Part shown: in pieces, positions 8,232 through 15,763 of the stretch | Layout: each line of letters starts with the position of its first letter | Position numbering within the stretch: position 1 is the stretch's first letter | Assembly: GCF_963667405.1 (NCBI RefSeq) | Contig: NZ_OY763408.1 | Location: forward strand, 953,757-1,017,756 | Source: an uncultured Sphaerochaeta sp. | GTDB lineage: Bacteria > Spirochaetota > Spirochaetia > Sphaerochaetales > Sphaerochaetaceae | Direction of reading: 5' to 3' | DNA length: 64,000 nucleotides | Program-made: the position numbers and the translations under genes | The notes under the pieces: generated by a model | The model's input: the letters and a program-made list of their open reading frames with translations, nothing else | Database searches by the model: none | What the model was told of the DNA's origin: nothing

Positions 8232-9657
8232 GCTCATCCTCCAAAAGTAATCGTGCCAGACGGCTTTCGTCCAGTACAACCGACAGGTTTTTTTCCTGGG
8301 TGGGCAGTACCAGTCCGGTTTTGCCTCCTTTGGCACGTCTGAGATGCTTGACTTGCGTGTAATACAGGTCTGCCTTACCCTGGCTTTTGGCTTTGCTGAA
8401 CACCAAGGCAAGATTTGCGGCATCCAGAAGGACATCGAGCGGTACGCTCTTGTTTTTCACAAACTTGATGAAGACGTATCCCCCGGGAAAATCCCTGGTA
8501 TGCATCCAGTAGTCATTGCCCCGTACGTGGTGGCGCAGCAGTTCATCATTCTCCTTGGCGTTGCGTCCCACCAGGAGGGTGAACTGACCGCTTTGGATCA
8601 CAAGGCCCGGGCTTTTCTGCTGCGCGCTTGTCTGGCTTGCCGTGTCGGCAAGCTCCTTCCTGAATGCGCGTATCGCCTCATCCTTTTCCAGATTTGGGTC
8701 GAGCAGGTGTTCGTAACGAAGTTGTTCGCGCAGCAGGGCTTCTCTTGCTTTTTCCACTTCGCCAAGGGCATTCTCATACGTTCCCTTCGCTTTTTGGTAT
8801 TTCTCATAGTAGAGGAGGATGTTCTCCCTGGCCTTGAGCTTCTCATCGAGTTCGATGGTCAGCAGTGTCTGGGTTTCCCAGTCTTCGACTTCGATGCTGG
8901 CTTTCCTTCCGTCCAGAAGATGCTGGTTGGCGCTCAGCAGGTCCGCTTTCTTTCGCCAGAGTTCATACCCTTCATGCGCCTTGAGGGTGCGCATCTGGCT
9001 GGCAAGGGTGCTGCCCAAGGTTTTCAGGACCCTGTCTCGTTTTGCCTCAACCTTGGCCAGGAGCTGTTCATACGTGAGGAGGTTGCTCTGGTTGCCGTAC
9101 TCCTGCTCGATCTGGCGGTTGAACGAGAGCTCAGTTCTCTGGCGTACGGGAAAGGAGTCCTCCCGCACTTCCTGCTCTTCAGGCAGGGTGAATGTTCCCG
9201 AGCTCTGCTCCCCTCTTCCGGGTCTGCGATACAAGAGGTCCAGTATCGTATGTTCGCTGTCGGTGACAATGACGTTTGCACCCGGGCCGCTGTAGAACCG
9301 CAGAATGAGATGGAGAAGCCTGCCATGGTTGTCCAGGGTGAGCTGTACCAGGCGATCGCCGGTGGCTTGCTTGACCCCCACCACTTTCGAGCCTTCGAGA
9401 TTTGCCCTGCAAAACTGGATGAATCGCTGCAGTTTGGCTGTTTTTCCCCGCTGGTTGACCTGCAGGGACTCAGTGAGCATGTGCAACCTGCTGAACGAGG
9501 TGCCGAACTCCGTGTAGAGTATCCAGCGACCTGCCTGTGGATGGTAAAACTGCCAGCTCAAGGAGTGGAAGTCATGCTGCAGTGTCTGCTGAAGCGAGCT
9601 GCCGAGTAGGGGCAACTCGTCGAGGATCAGGGCAATTTCACGCCAATTGAGACTCAT
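8224..9657 (-). CDS. rqcH: NFACT-domain protein, RqcH (Rqc2 homologue)
   Basis: A 477-residue member of the NEMF/RqcH family that recognises obstructed 50S subunits carrying peptidyl-tRNA and recruits tRNA-Ala to add C-terminal alanine tails. The N-terminal NFACT domain starts at residue 1; a charged coiled-coil follows (about residues 190-330, e.g. KEKYQKAKGTYENALGEVEKAREALL); the C-terminal NFACT-R domain contains GRNAKENDELLRHHVRGNDYW and PGGYVFIK. It is shorter than the usual 550-570 residues. It sits between folC and the MEMO-like gene with overlaps at both ends, an apparent operon. Confidence 0.88.
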   Translation of the reverse strand: MSLNWREIALILDELPLLGSSLQQTLQHDFHSLSWQFYHPQAGRWILYTEFGTSFSRLHMLTESLQVNQRGKTAKLQRFIQFCRANLEGSKVVGVKQATGDRLVQLTLDNHGRLLHLILRFYSGPGANVIVTDSEHTILDLLYRRPGRGEQSSGTFTLPEEQEVREDSFPVRQRTELSFNRQIEQEYGNQSNLLTYEQLLAKVEAKRDRVLKTLGSTLASQMRTLKAHEGYELWRKKADLLSANQHLLDGRKASIEVEDWETQTLLTIELDEKLKARENILLYYEKYQKAKGTYENALGEVEKAREALLREQLRYEHLLDPNLEKDEAIRAFRKELADTASQTSAQQKSPGLVIQSGQFTLLVGRNAKENDELLRHHVRGNDYWMHTRDFPGGYVFIKFVKNKSVPLDVLLDAANLALVFSKAKSQGKADLYYTQVKHLRRAKGGKTGLVLPTQEKNLSVVLDESRLARLLLEDEHA

Positions 9658-11002
9658 AGTGCTCCTTTCGTTCTTCGTATGCCGCCTTTACCCCGCCTGC
9701 CAGATAGAAAGACCCGCATACCAGGATGGCTGCATGCTTTGGGGTCAGTGAGAAGGCAAGCTCAAGCGCCTCCCCGTTGTCCTCGACCAGATGGATGTGT
9801 GCAGGTTTCATATTGGCCGCCGCTTGTTGTGCAAACAGCTCATGCAGCATGCTGATATCACTCTTCTTGTAGCTGCCGGGTTTGCTGATGATGATCGTGG
9901 AAAAGTGTTCGAGGACCAGACTCACCATATGGGTGTGGTCCTTGTCTTCCAAGGCGCCGTAGATGACGGTGTTGTCCGATCCAGGGTGCAGATGGGAGAA
10001 GGAGGAGAGCAGGGATGCGAGCGAGTGATGGGTATGGGCACCGTCCACATACAGATTGGGGTCCGAACTCAGTTGTTGGAAACGCCCGGGAATCTGGTTC
10101 TTTGCAAAGGCTGGCAGAATGCGTGGGTCATACAGCCCAAGGGTTCTGAGCACCAGCAAGGCAAGTGCACTGTTTTGCGCCTGCACCTGACCACGCATGG
10201 CGAGCAGGAGTCTTTCCTTTCTGCCGTCCAGCCACTCGTAGGAGACAGCTTCTCCCTCTGTGGTTGTTTCGCTGGAGAGCGAGGTCAGCTCGTCGCCCAG
10301 CAGATGCACCCTGCTGTTCTGTTCTTGTGCTTCGGCAAGAAAGACTTCCAGAGCCTCATCCTCCTCGTATCCTATGAAGACGGGAACTCCCTGCTTGATG
10401 ATCTTGCTTTTCTCCGTTGCAATCTGGGTTATGGTGTTTCCCAGAATCTTGGTGTGCTCAAGCTCGATGGGGCAGAGCACGGAGGCTTCCGGGATGATGG
10501 TATTGGTGGCGTCGAGCCGGCCTCCCAAGCCTGTCTCGATGACCGCCCACGAGCAACCTGCGGCTTTGAAGAGCAGATATGCGTAGGCTGTGTACAGCTC
10601 GAAGGTGGTCGGATAGGTCTCTCCCCACTGGTCGCAGAAGGTGAAGTCCGACAGCATCTGCTGCAGTTGCCTGCCTGTTTCCACAAGCAGTTCCTCACTG
10701 AAAAAGGTTCCGGCAAGGGTGAAGCGTTCCCGATAATCGATCAGATGGGGCGAAAGATAGAGTCCTGTCTTGTAGCCCAGCGCAGAGAGTGCGCAGGCAA
10801 GGTAGCTGGCAGTTGAGCCCTTCCCCTTGGAACCGGCCAAATGGATTGTCCGAAAGGTTTTCTCTGGGTTTCCCAGATGGCGCAGCAGTTCAATCATCCT
10901 GTCCAGGCGATAGTTCCGGGTTGTATAGTGGTCGGTCTGCTTCTCTAAGTTGGTGAAACTCTCCATGAAGAAGACCACATCATCAAAACTGGAAATGTGC
11001 AT
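9638..11002 (-). CDS. folC: Folylpolyglutamate / dihydrofolate synthase
   Basis: FolC adds L-glutamate to dihydropteroate and/or folates. The sequence shows the Mur-ligase-like ATP loop AGSKGKGSTASYL at about residues 57-69, the ETGLGGRLDATN motif, and PGRFQQL followed by DGAHTHHS (family DGAHN). The ATG at 11002 is chosen because the protein then begins MHISSFDD with length about 454, close to family size; a longer TTG start at 11053 has no ribosome site. GAGG lies about 10 bases before the ATG. The 3' end overlaps rqcH by 20 bases. Confidence 0.9.
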   Translation of the reverse strand: MHISSFDDVVFFMESFTNLEKQTDHYTTRNYRLDRMIELLRHLGNPEKTFRTIHLAGSKGKGSTASYLACALSALGYKTGLYLSPHLIDYRERFTLAGTFFSEELLVETGRQLQQMLSDFTFCDQWGETYPTTFELYTAYAYLLFKAAGCSWAVIETGLGGRLDATNTIIPEASVLCPIELEHTKILGNTITQIATEKSKIIKQGVPVFIGYEEDEALEVFLAEAQEQNSRVHLLGDELTSLSSETTTEGEAVSYEWLDGRKERLLLAMRGQVQAQNSALALLVLRTLGLYDPRILPAFAKNQIPGRFQQLSSDPNLYVDGAHTHHSLASLLSSFSHLHPGSDNTVIYGALEDKDHTHMVSLVLEHFSTIIISKPGSYKKSDISMLHELFAQQAAANMKPAHIHLVEDNGEALELAFSLTPKHAAILVCGSFYLAGGVKAAYEERKEHYESQLA

Positions 11003-11128
11003 ACTCAACGATACCTCGTCGTAAACTGTAGTCGCATCCTTCGCTTTGGTCAACGCAAGGGAGGGTTTTCAGACCCCCCGACAGCTGTATTACACTATTA
11101 CGCATTCTGAAAACCTGTCATTATAATC

Positions 11129-11157
11129 TTGATTTTCCAGATTCTTCTGCCTATAGT
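11129..11157 (+). promoter_or_regulatory. Sigma70-type promoter of acyl-CoA synthetase gene
   Basis: TTGATT (11129-11134), 17-base spacer, TATAGT (11152-11157); the ATG at 11203 follows with a normal leader and an AGGAGAAGGA site. Confidence 0.75.
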
Positions 11158-11202
11158 ATAAGTAGATTGGATTATTCTGCACTGGATATGAGGAGAAGGA
11201 AG

Positions 11203-12948
11203 ATGGCAACTACAAAGAACACCCCGAAGCCTTGGGATTTTCTGGATGCATACCGTGGAAAGATGTTTGACGGTCAGTGGCCGACTGTAGTCCAGATGTT
11301 TGAGATTTCAGTCAGCCGTTTCGCCCAGAACAAGTGCTTCACAGCCTTTGTTCCGAAAAAAGAGACGTTCACCTATGAACAGGCACATGAGCATATTCTC
11401 ACCATCGCCAACTTCCTCGCAGCCAAAGGGGTAGGGAAGGACAGCAAGGTTGCTGTCAGTGGAAAGAACAGCCCCGAATGGGCAATGGCCTACCTTGGCA
11501 TCCTGTATGCAGGGGCCATTGTGGTACCTCTGGACAATACCCTGAGCAACAAGGATATGGTGAAGCTCATGGGCTTTGCCGATGTGAAGATCCTGTTTGC
11601 GGATACTGATCGCCTGGAGAACTTTGATGAGGAAAACAAGCTTGGCTTGACCGACAGGATCAGCTTGGAAGAGGGCAGCGCCCATCCCTTTGTCCTTGAC
11701 CTTGAGGCCGCGGAAACCGAACGCTATCAGGCCAAATCGGATGAGACTGCGGCCATCCTGTTTACCAGCGGCACCACCGGAACCCCCAAGGGTGTCATGC
11801 TCAGCCACAGCAACCTGGTTGCTGACTGCTATCTCGCCCAGGGCAACATGCAATTGTACCCTTCGGATGTCTTCTATGCCATTCTTCCCATCCACCATGC
11901 CTATACCATGATGGCCGTCTTCTTTGAGGCTCTCAGTGTTGGTGCTTCCATCGTCTTTGGCAAGAAGCTGATCATCAGCCAGGTGCTCAAGGAGCTGAAA
12001 GAGGGTGAGGTCACCATGTTCCTCGCAGTCCCGATGCTCTTCAACAAGATGATCGCGGCCCTGATGAACGGGGTGAGGGAGAAGGGAATTGTCCTGTATG
12101 GGATCATCCGCTTTTTGATGGGAATTTCCGGTTTGCTGAAGAAGTTGTTCAAGGTGAATGTCGGCAAGTCGATGTTCGGCTTCCTGTTGAAGAAGCTCTC
12201 CTTGGACAAGAACCGCATCTGCATCAGCGGCGGCGGGCCGCTTCCTGCATCCACCTTCAAGATGTTCAATGAGCTTGGCATCGACTTTGTGCAGGGCTAT
12301 GGGCTGACGGAAACCAGTCCCATCACCCACCTCAACCCGGTTGAGGCCTACATTGAGACGTCGGTGGGAAAGAAGATTCCCCAGACTGAGGTCAAGATAG
12401 TCAATCCTGACAGCGAGGGCAATGGCATCATCTACATCAAGGGACCCATGGTCATGCAAGGTTATTACAATCATCCGGAGGCAACAGAAGAAGTCCTCAG
12501 CGATGGCTGGCTCAACACCGGTGATGTGGGTCATCAGGATGCCCAGGGATACCTCTACCTTACCGGCCGTGCGAAGAACATCATTGTCACCGAGGGTGGC
12601 AAGAATGTCTTCCCCGAGGAGATCGAGGACCACTTCCAGCTCTACAGTGAGATTGATACCATCTGTGTCCTCGGATACCTGGTGGACAAGAAGACCAAGA
12701 GTGAGGGCATCAGGGCGTTGGTATACCCTGCGGAAAAGTATCGTGACGAGATGACCAAGGAGCACGGCGACCAGGCCAAGCAGAAGGTTGAGGAGCGCAT
12801 ACAGCAGATTGTCAGTGAGGTGAACAAGGAGTTGCAGGCGTACAAGAAAATTACCCGTGTGACCGTTGTTGATGAACCGCTTGAGATGACAAGTACGAAA
12901 AAAGTGAAGCGCTTCGTAGTTGCACAGAACCTGACTTTGACAGCATAA
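11203..12948 (+). CDS. AMP-forming long-chain acyl-CoA synthetase-like, IS-altered C-terminus
   Basis: An ANL-superfamily adenylating enzyme of 581 residues. Motifs: ILFTSGTTGTPKGVMLSH (A3 ATP loop), QGYGLTETSP (A5), DGWLNTGDVG (A7) and a C-terminal lysine region ending STKKVKRFVVAQ. It probably activates fatty acids to acyl-CoA; the exact acyl substrate is not readable. The start is ATG 11203 after AGGAGAAGGA. An insertion sequence begins at 12930, so the last six residues (NLTLTA) are encoded by the element; the original C-terminus KYKD survives at 15288-15300. Because the target was duplicated, nearly all of the enzyme is retained and it is probably still functional. Confidence 0.88.
   Translation: MATTKNTPKPWDFLDAYRGKMFDGQWPTVVQMFEISVSRFAQNKCFTAFVPKKETFTYEQAHEHILTIANFLAAKGVGKDSKVAVSGKNSPEWAMAYLGILYAGAIVVPLDNTLSNKDMVKLMGFADVKILFADTDRLENFDEENKLGLTDRISLEEGSAHPFVLDLEAAETERYQAKSDETAAILFTSGTTGTPKGVMLSHSNLVADCYLAQGNMQLYPSDVFYAILPIHHAYTMMAVFFEALSVGASIVFGKKLIISQVLKELKEGEVTMFLAVPMLFNKMIAALMNGVREKGIVLYGIIRFLMGISGLLKKLFKVNVGKSMFGFLLKKLSLDKNRICISGGGPLPASTFKMFNELGIDFVQGYGLTETSPITHLNPVEAYIETSVGKKIPQTEVKIVNPDSEGNGIIYIKGPMVMQGYYNHPEATEEVLSDGWLNTGDVGHQDAQGYLYLTGRAKNIIVTEGGKNVFPEEIEDHFQLYSEIDTICVLGYLVDKKTKSEGIRALVYPAEKYRDEMTKEHGDQAKQKVEERIQQIVSEVNKELQAYKKITRVTVVDEPLEMTSTKKVKRFVVAQNLTLTA
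12703..12929 (+). repeat. Left copy of 227-bp direct repeat (IS target duplication)
   Basis: By base-by-base reading this is identical to 15061-15287. It is the 3' coding end of the acyl-CoA synthetase gene. The sequences diverge immediately outside both copies, as expected for a target-site duplication bracketing the element at 12930-15060. Confidence 0.93.
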
Positions 12949-12956
12949 ACCCACAA

Positions 12957-12994
12957 AAAAGCTTGCAACTCATTGAGAAACAAGCTTTTATTTT
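12957..12994. terminator. Bidirectional terminator at left end of the IS
   Basis: AAAAGCTTG (12957-12965) and CAAGCTTTT (12981-12989) form a hairpin with A-rich left and T-rich right flanks. It can end transcription of the synthetase gene rightwards and of the transposase gene leftwards. Confidence 0.75.
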
Positions 12995-13027
12995 GCCCTT
13001 CCAAAACACAAATATGTTTATATAGAT

Positions 13028-14899
13028 TCAGTCCTCGTAATCTTTTTTCTTCGTCTGCCCGAGGATCCTCCTGATGTCAGACTGCTGCAGGAACTTCCTC
13101 GATATGTCTATGTCCAGGGTCTTGAGTATGGTGTCGACCATCACGTCATAGTATGCGACCTGGTAGATGTTCGAGTTCGCCAGCTGCACGGCGTTGAAAT
13201 GGGAAAGCGACTGCTGTATCGACTTGGCCGAGTATTTCCAGCCGAGCTGCAGTTCCAGCAGCCGTTCCAGGACCAGGGAAATGAAGCATATCAGGAAGTG
13301 CGACCGTATCCTGTCCTGCCTGCTGTGGAACACCGGCCTCAACGACAGCATCCCGGTCTTGGTCACCTTGAACGTCTCCTCGATCTTCCTCAGCCCGCCG
13401 TAGATGTCCGCTATCTCCGAGGCCGGCACCACATGGTTGAGCACCAGGAACCCGTCCGAATCCCGGTAGTAAGCATGGCTGGACGGCTTGTCGGGATTGA
13501 TCAGCGATTCGTCCCCGACCCCGACGACGTTGGTGCAGATGAGGTAGTAGCCGTCGTACTTCTCGTCCTCCTCCAGCCTCGCGGCGTCGAACTCGTAGAG
13601 GCACCAGTCGGCCTCCACCTTCTCCCCCTCCTTGACGGGGCTCTTTCTCAGGTACTTGCTCTTGCCGTAGCTGGAGTCCTTGTAGTCCTTCGACCGCTTG
13701 CCCTCGGACTGAAGCGCCTTCTCGATCACCGCCTGCCGTTCGCGCTTCGCCCTGTCGCTGTACTTCCTGCTCCAGATGAACACCTGCCTCTCGTTGTAGG
13801 TCCCGCTGTGCTTCCTGTCGTCGACGTCGCCGTAGGTGCTGGCCCTCCTGGGGATCGTCCTCTCCTTGATCATGGACACCACGTTGCCGTTGCCGTCCAG
13901 CACATGCTCCCACCCCTCGGCCGAGAGCGCGAACTCCTTGGTCTGGGAGTCCGACTTGCGTACCGACTGGCTGATCACATACCCGTTCCTCGCATCCCGG
14001 ATCTTCATGATGTTGTAGTAGCTCATCATCCCCTTGTCCGCCACCACGATCTTGCGGCTGTCGGAAAAGTCGATGATGCTGTTGTCCATGGCCTCGGGAA
14101 GCGTCTCGCAGTCGTTGGTGTTGCCCCGGAACAGCTCGTAGGTGATGGGAATGGAAAGCTCGTCCATGAACAGCCCCATCTGGATGATGGGCTCGGGCCT
14201 GTGCTCCTTGCTCGGGCCCTTGGCCCTCAGCCCGTTCTCGTCATCCGCCTCGTCCCGCTCGAAGTAGTAGTTGGTGACGTCGTAGAACACCACCGTGTCC
14301 CTTCTTCCGAACTTCTCCTTCACCTCGGCGTCCAGATGCCTCAGCAGGTCGGTCCTCCACCTCAGCAGGCTGTCCATGCTCCGGTAGACGTCCTGGAGGC
14401 CGTAGCCCGTGTCGCCGAAGAACCGCCCCTTGTGCTCCCAGGTGCTCTTCTTGGAGGCCGGCCACAGCAGGCGGGAGTAGAGCAGGTGCTGGAAGATGAC
14501 GTTGATGTTGAACTCGCAGTCCAGGTACCTGCGCCGGTTGTTGACGAACTCTTCCAGCTCCAGGCGGTGGTACAGCCTCGAGTAGGCGGCGAACCCGAGG
14601 TTCTTGCAGTCATCCGAGACCCGGAGGTCCCCTTCTCCGGACAGGCTGAGCCCGAGGCCGAAGTCGACCTGGTAGCCGACCGCCTTCGGCGAGGCCTTCG
14701 CCTCCCGCTTGAGGGCCTCCATCCGCTGGGCGATGAACGCCTCGGGGTCTATCCCCCTGACCGTCAGGTCGGAGCGGTGGTGGGTCTCGACGGTGGTCCT
14801 CCGCTGCTTGTTCTTGGAGCCGGGGATCCTGCATGCGTTGGAGATGTTGTAGGCGACATCCCCGTTCTTGAGCTGTGTCTTCACCAGTACATATGCCAT
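13028..14899 (-). CDS. IS1634-family DDE transposase
   Basis: A 623-residue transposase. DDE signature blocks are visible: VVFYDVTNYYFE (first Asp), KIVVADKGMMSYYN (second Asp) and YGGLRKIEETFKVTK followed by RPVFHSRQDRIRSHFLIC (Glu region with the RxxxH-type helix) typical of IS1634/IS4-related enzymes. It is more GC-rich than neighbouring genes, consistent with transfer. The ATG at 14899 (MAYVLVKTQL) is chosen because a -10 box ends six bases upstream; there is no ribosome site, so the mRNA is probably leaderless. An in-frame GTG at 14917 would add six residues. Confidence 0.92.
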   Translation of the reverse strand: MAYVLVKTQLKNGDVAYNISNACRIPGSKNKQRRTTVETHHRSDLTVRGIDPEAFIAQRMEALKREAKASPKAVGYQVDFGLGLSLSGEGDLRVSDDCKNLGFAAYSRLYHRLELEEFVNNRRRYLDCEFNINVIFQHLLYSRLLWPASKKSTWEHKGRFFGDTGYGLQDVYRSMDSLLRWRTDLLRHLDAEVKEKFGRRDTVVFYDVTNYYFERDEADDENGLRAKGPSKEHRPEPIIQMGLFMDELSIPITYELFRGNTNDCETLPEAMDNSIIDFSDSRKIVVADKGMMSYYNIMKIRDARNGYVISQSVRKSDSQTKEFALSAEGWEHVLDGNGNVVSMIKERTIPRRASTYGDVDDRKHSGTYNERQVFIWSRKYSDRAKRERQAVIEKALQSEGKRSKDYKDSSYGKSKYLRKSPVKEGEKVEADWCLYEFDAARLEEDEKYDGYYLICTNVVGVGDESLINPDKPSSHAYYRDSDGFLVLNHVVPASEIADIYGGLRKIEETFKVTKTGMLSLRPVFHSRQDRIRSHFLICFISLVLERLLELQLGWKYSAKSIQQSLSHFNAVQLANSNIYQVAYYDVMVDTILKTLDIDISRKFLQQSDIRRILGQTKKKDYED

Positions 14900-14905
14900 G
14901 GGTAG

Positions 14906-14934
14906 AGTGTAGCACATTCATGTGAATGAGTAAA
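14906..14934 (-). promoter_or_regulatory. Leaderless-type promoter of the transposase
   Basis: On the minus strand TTTACT (14934-14929), 17-base spacer, TACACT (14911-14906), then six bases to the ATG at 14899. The predicted transcription start falls at or next to the start codon. Confidence 0.65.
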
Positions 14935-14988
14935 CTTATAAATACTTATAAATGATAAAATGTTTCAAACCCTAGGGGTATGGGCGTG

Positions 14989-15012
14989 AAAAAACCACCC
15001 TGGGGTGGCTGG
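14989..15012 (-). terminator. Terminator at right end of the IS, facing inward
   Basis: On the minus strand a CCACCC-CA-GGGTGG hairpin (14995-15008) is followed by six T residues. It lies upstream of the transposase promoter and would block read-through from outside into the transposase, a known self-control device of insertion sequences. Confidence 0.75.
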
Positions 15013-15060
15013 TTGTAGGTTTTGGGGTTGTGGTTCAGATTATGCAGCTGTCAAAGTGTG

Positions 15061-15287
15061 GAGGGCATCAGGGCGTTGGTATACCCTGCGGAAAAGTATC
15101 GTGACGAGATGACCAAGGAGCACGGCGACCAGGCCAAGCAGAAGGTTGAGGAGCGCATACAGCAGATTGTCAGTGAGGTGAACAAGGAGTTGCAGGCGTA
15201 CAAGAAAATTACCCGTGTGACCGTTGTTGATGAACCGCTTGAGATGACAAGTACGAAAAAAGTGAAGCGCTTCGTAGTTGCACAGAA
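15061..15287 (+). repeat. Right copy of 227-bp direct repeat (IS target duplication)
   Basis: Identical by inspection to 12703-12929. It carries the last third of the synthetase C-terminal domain and, at its right edge, the TTGCAC used as -35 box of the next gene. Confidence 0.93.
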
Positions 15288-15300
15288 GTACAAGGACTAA
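15061..15300 (+). pseudogene. 3' remnant of acyl-CoA synthetase gene
   Basis: The severed end of the synthetase gene at 11203: it encodes the last 79 residues, from EGIRALVYP to the native end VAQKYKD. A reading frame continues upstream to 15022 into IS sequence, but it has no ribosome site and would only make a fragment of the C-terminal domain. Confidence 0.9.
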
Positions 15301-15307
15301 GTATACT
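15278..15307 (+). promoter_or_regulatory. Leaderless-type promoter of yhbY-like gene
   Basis: TTGCAC (15278-15283), 18-base spacer, TATACT (15302-15307), then six bases to the ATG at 15314. No ribosome site precedes the ATG. The -35 box lies inside the duplicated 227-bp segment. Confidence 0.65.
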
Positions 15308-15313
15308 GCGGGT

Positions 15314-15619
15314 ATGAATAGCAGTGTACGCAGTTTTCTGAAGGCGCAGGCCCATACGCTCAAGCCGGTCGTGATGATCGGCAAGGGTGGGTTGGACCAG
15401 CGGGTGATAGCAGCCATGGATGAGGCGCTTGCAAGCCATGAGCTGGTGAAAGTGAAGTTTCAGGCCTTCAAGGATGAGGTGAGACCCTTGGCCGAGGATC
15501 TTGCCCTGAAGACCGGCAGCAGCCTGGTCAGCATCATCGGGTTCATTGCAACGTTCTATCGGGAGAGTGAGGAGCATCTGATCCACATACCCAGGGAACT
15601 TGCAGCCAAAGGGGACTAG
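15314..15619 (+). CDS. yhbY: YhbY/CRM-domain RNA-binding protein
   Basis: A 101-residue single CRM-domain protein. It contains the fold's GxxG loop within MIGKGGLDQRVIAAMDEAL, then the HELVKVKF and VSIIGFIATFYR blocks. YhbY associates with pre-50S ribosomal particles. The ATG at 15314 gives the normal family length (about 97-105). Expression appears to use its own promoter whose -10 is six bases from the ATG. A strong terminator follows. Confidence 0.9.
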   Translation: MNSSVRSFLKAQAHTLKPVVMIGKGGLDQRVIAAMDEALASHELVKVKFQAFKDEVRPLAEDLALKTGSSLVSIIGFIATFYRESEEHLIHIPRELAAKGD

Positions 15620-15629
15620 GAAGCACCAT

Positions 15630-15659
15630 AGCACCAGGATCAACTCCTGGTGCTTTTTA
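15630..15659 (+). terminator. Rho-independent terminator of yhbY
   Basis: AGCACCAGGA and TCCTGGTGCT form a perfect 10-bp stem with a five-base loop (15640-15644), followed by TTTTTAT. Confidence 0.92.
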
Positions 15660-15700
15660 TGAAAAGCAGGCCCGTCCTCCAACGGAAGCAGGGCCTGCAC
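15659..15700 (-). terminator. Likely terminator of the hexosaminidase gene
   Basis: On the minus strand GCAGGCCC (15698-15691) and GGGCCTGC (15673-15666) pair around a 17-base loop and are followed by TTTTC. It lies about 65 bases past the hexosaminidase stop. Confidence 0.6.
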
Positions 15701-15763
15701 TAGAGAAAATCCACCAGAAGGTGTACTGCATTCATACCACGTCCTTGTCTTTGCATCAATATG

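Larger units (their letters stand above)
12930..15060 (-). mobile_element. IS1634-family insertion sequence, about 2.13 kb
   Basis: A complete element: one transposase gene on the minus strand, imperfect terminal inverted repeats (ACTTTGACAGC at 12934-12944 and its complement near 15046-15056), a bidirectional terminator at the left end, and an inward-blocking terminator at the right end. It is flanked by a 227-bp direct repeat. IS1634 of Mycoplasma mycoides is known for variable target duplications of tens to hundreds of base pairs, which supports this family. The exact terminal bases are uncertain by one or two positions. Confidence 0.88.

Noticed and set aside
13199-14905. 568-codon open frame on the plus strand opposite the IS1634-type transposase
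   Set aside because: It mirrors the transposase gene frame, is dominated by V, P, L, D and H from GC-rich third positions, and shows no motif or ribosome site. The transposase on the other strand has clear DDE motifs.
15022-15300. 92-codon ORF after the IS, possible small gene
   Set aside because: All but the first residues are the duplicated 3' end of the acyl-CoA synthetase gene; the upstream part is IS sequence. Called a remnant.
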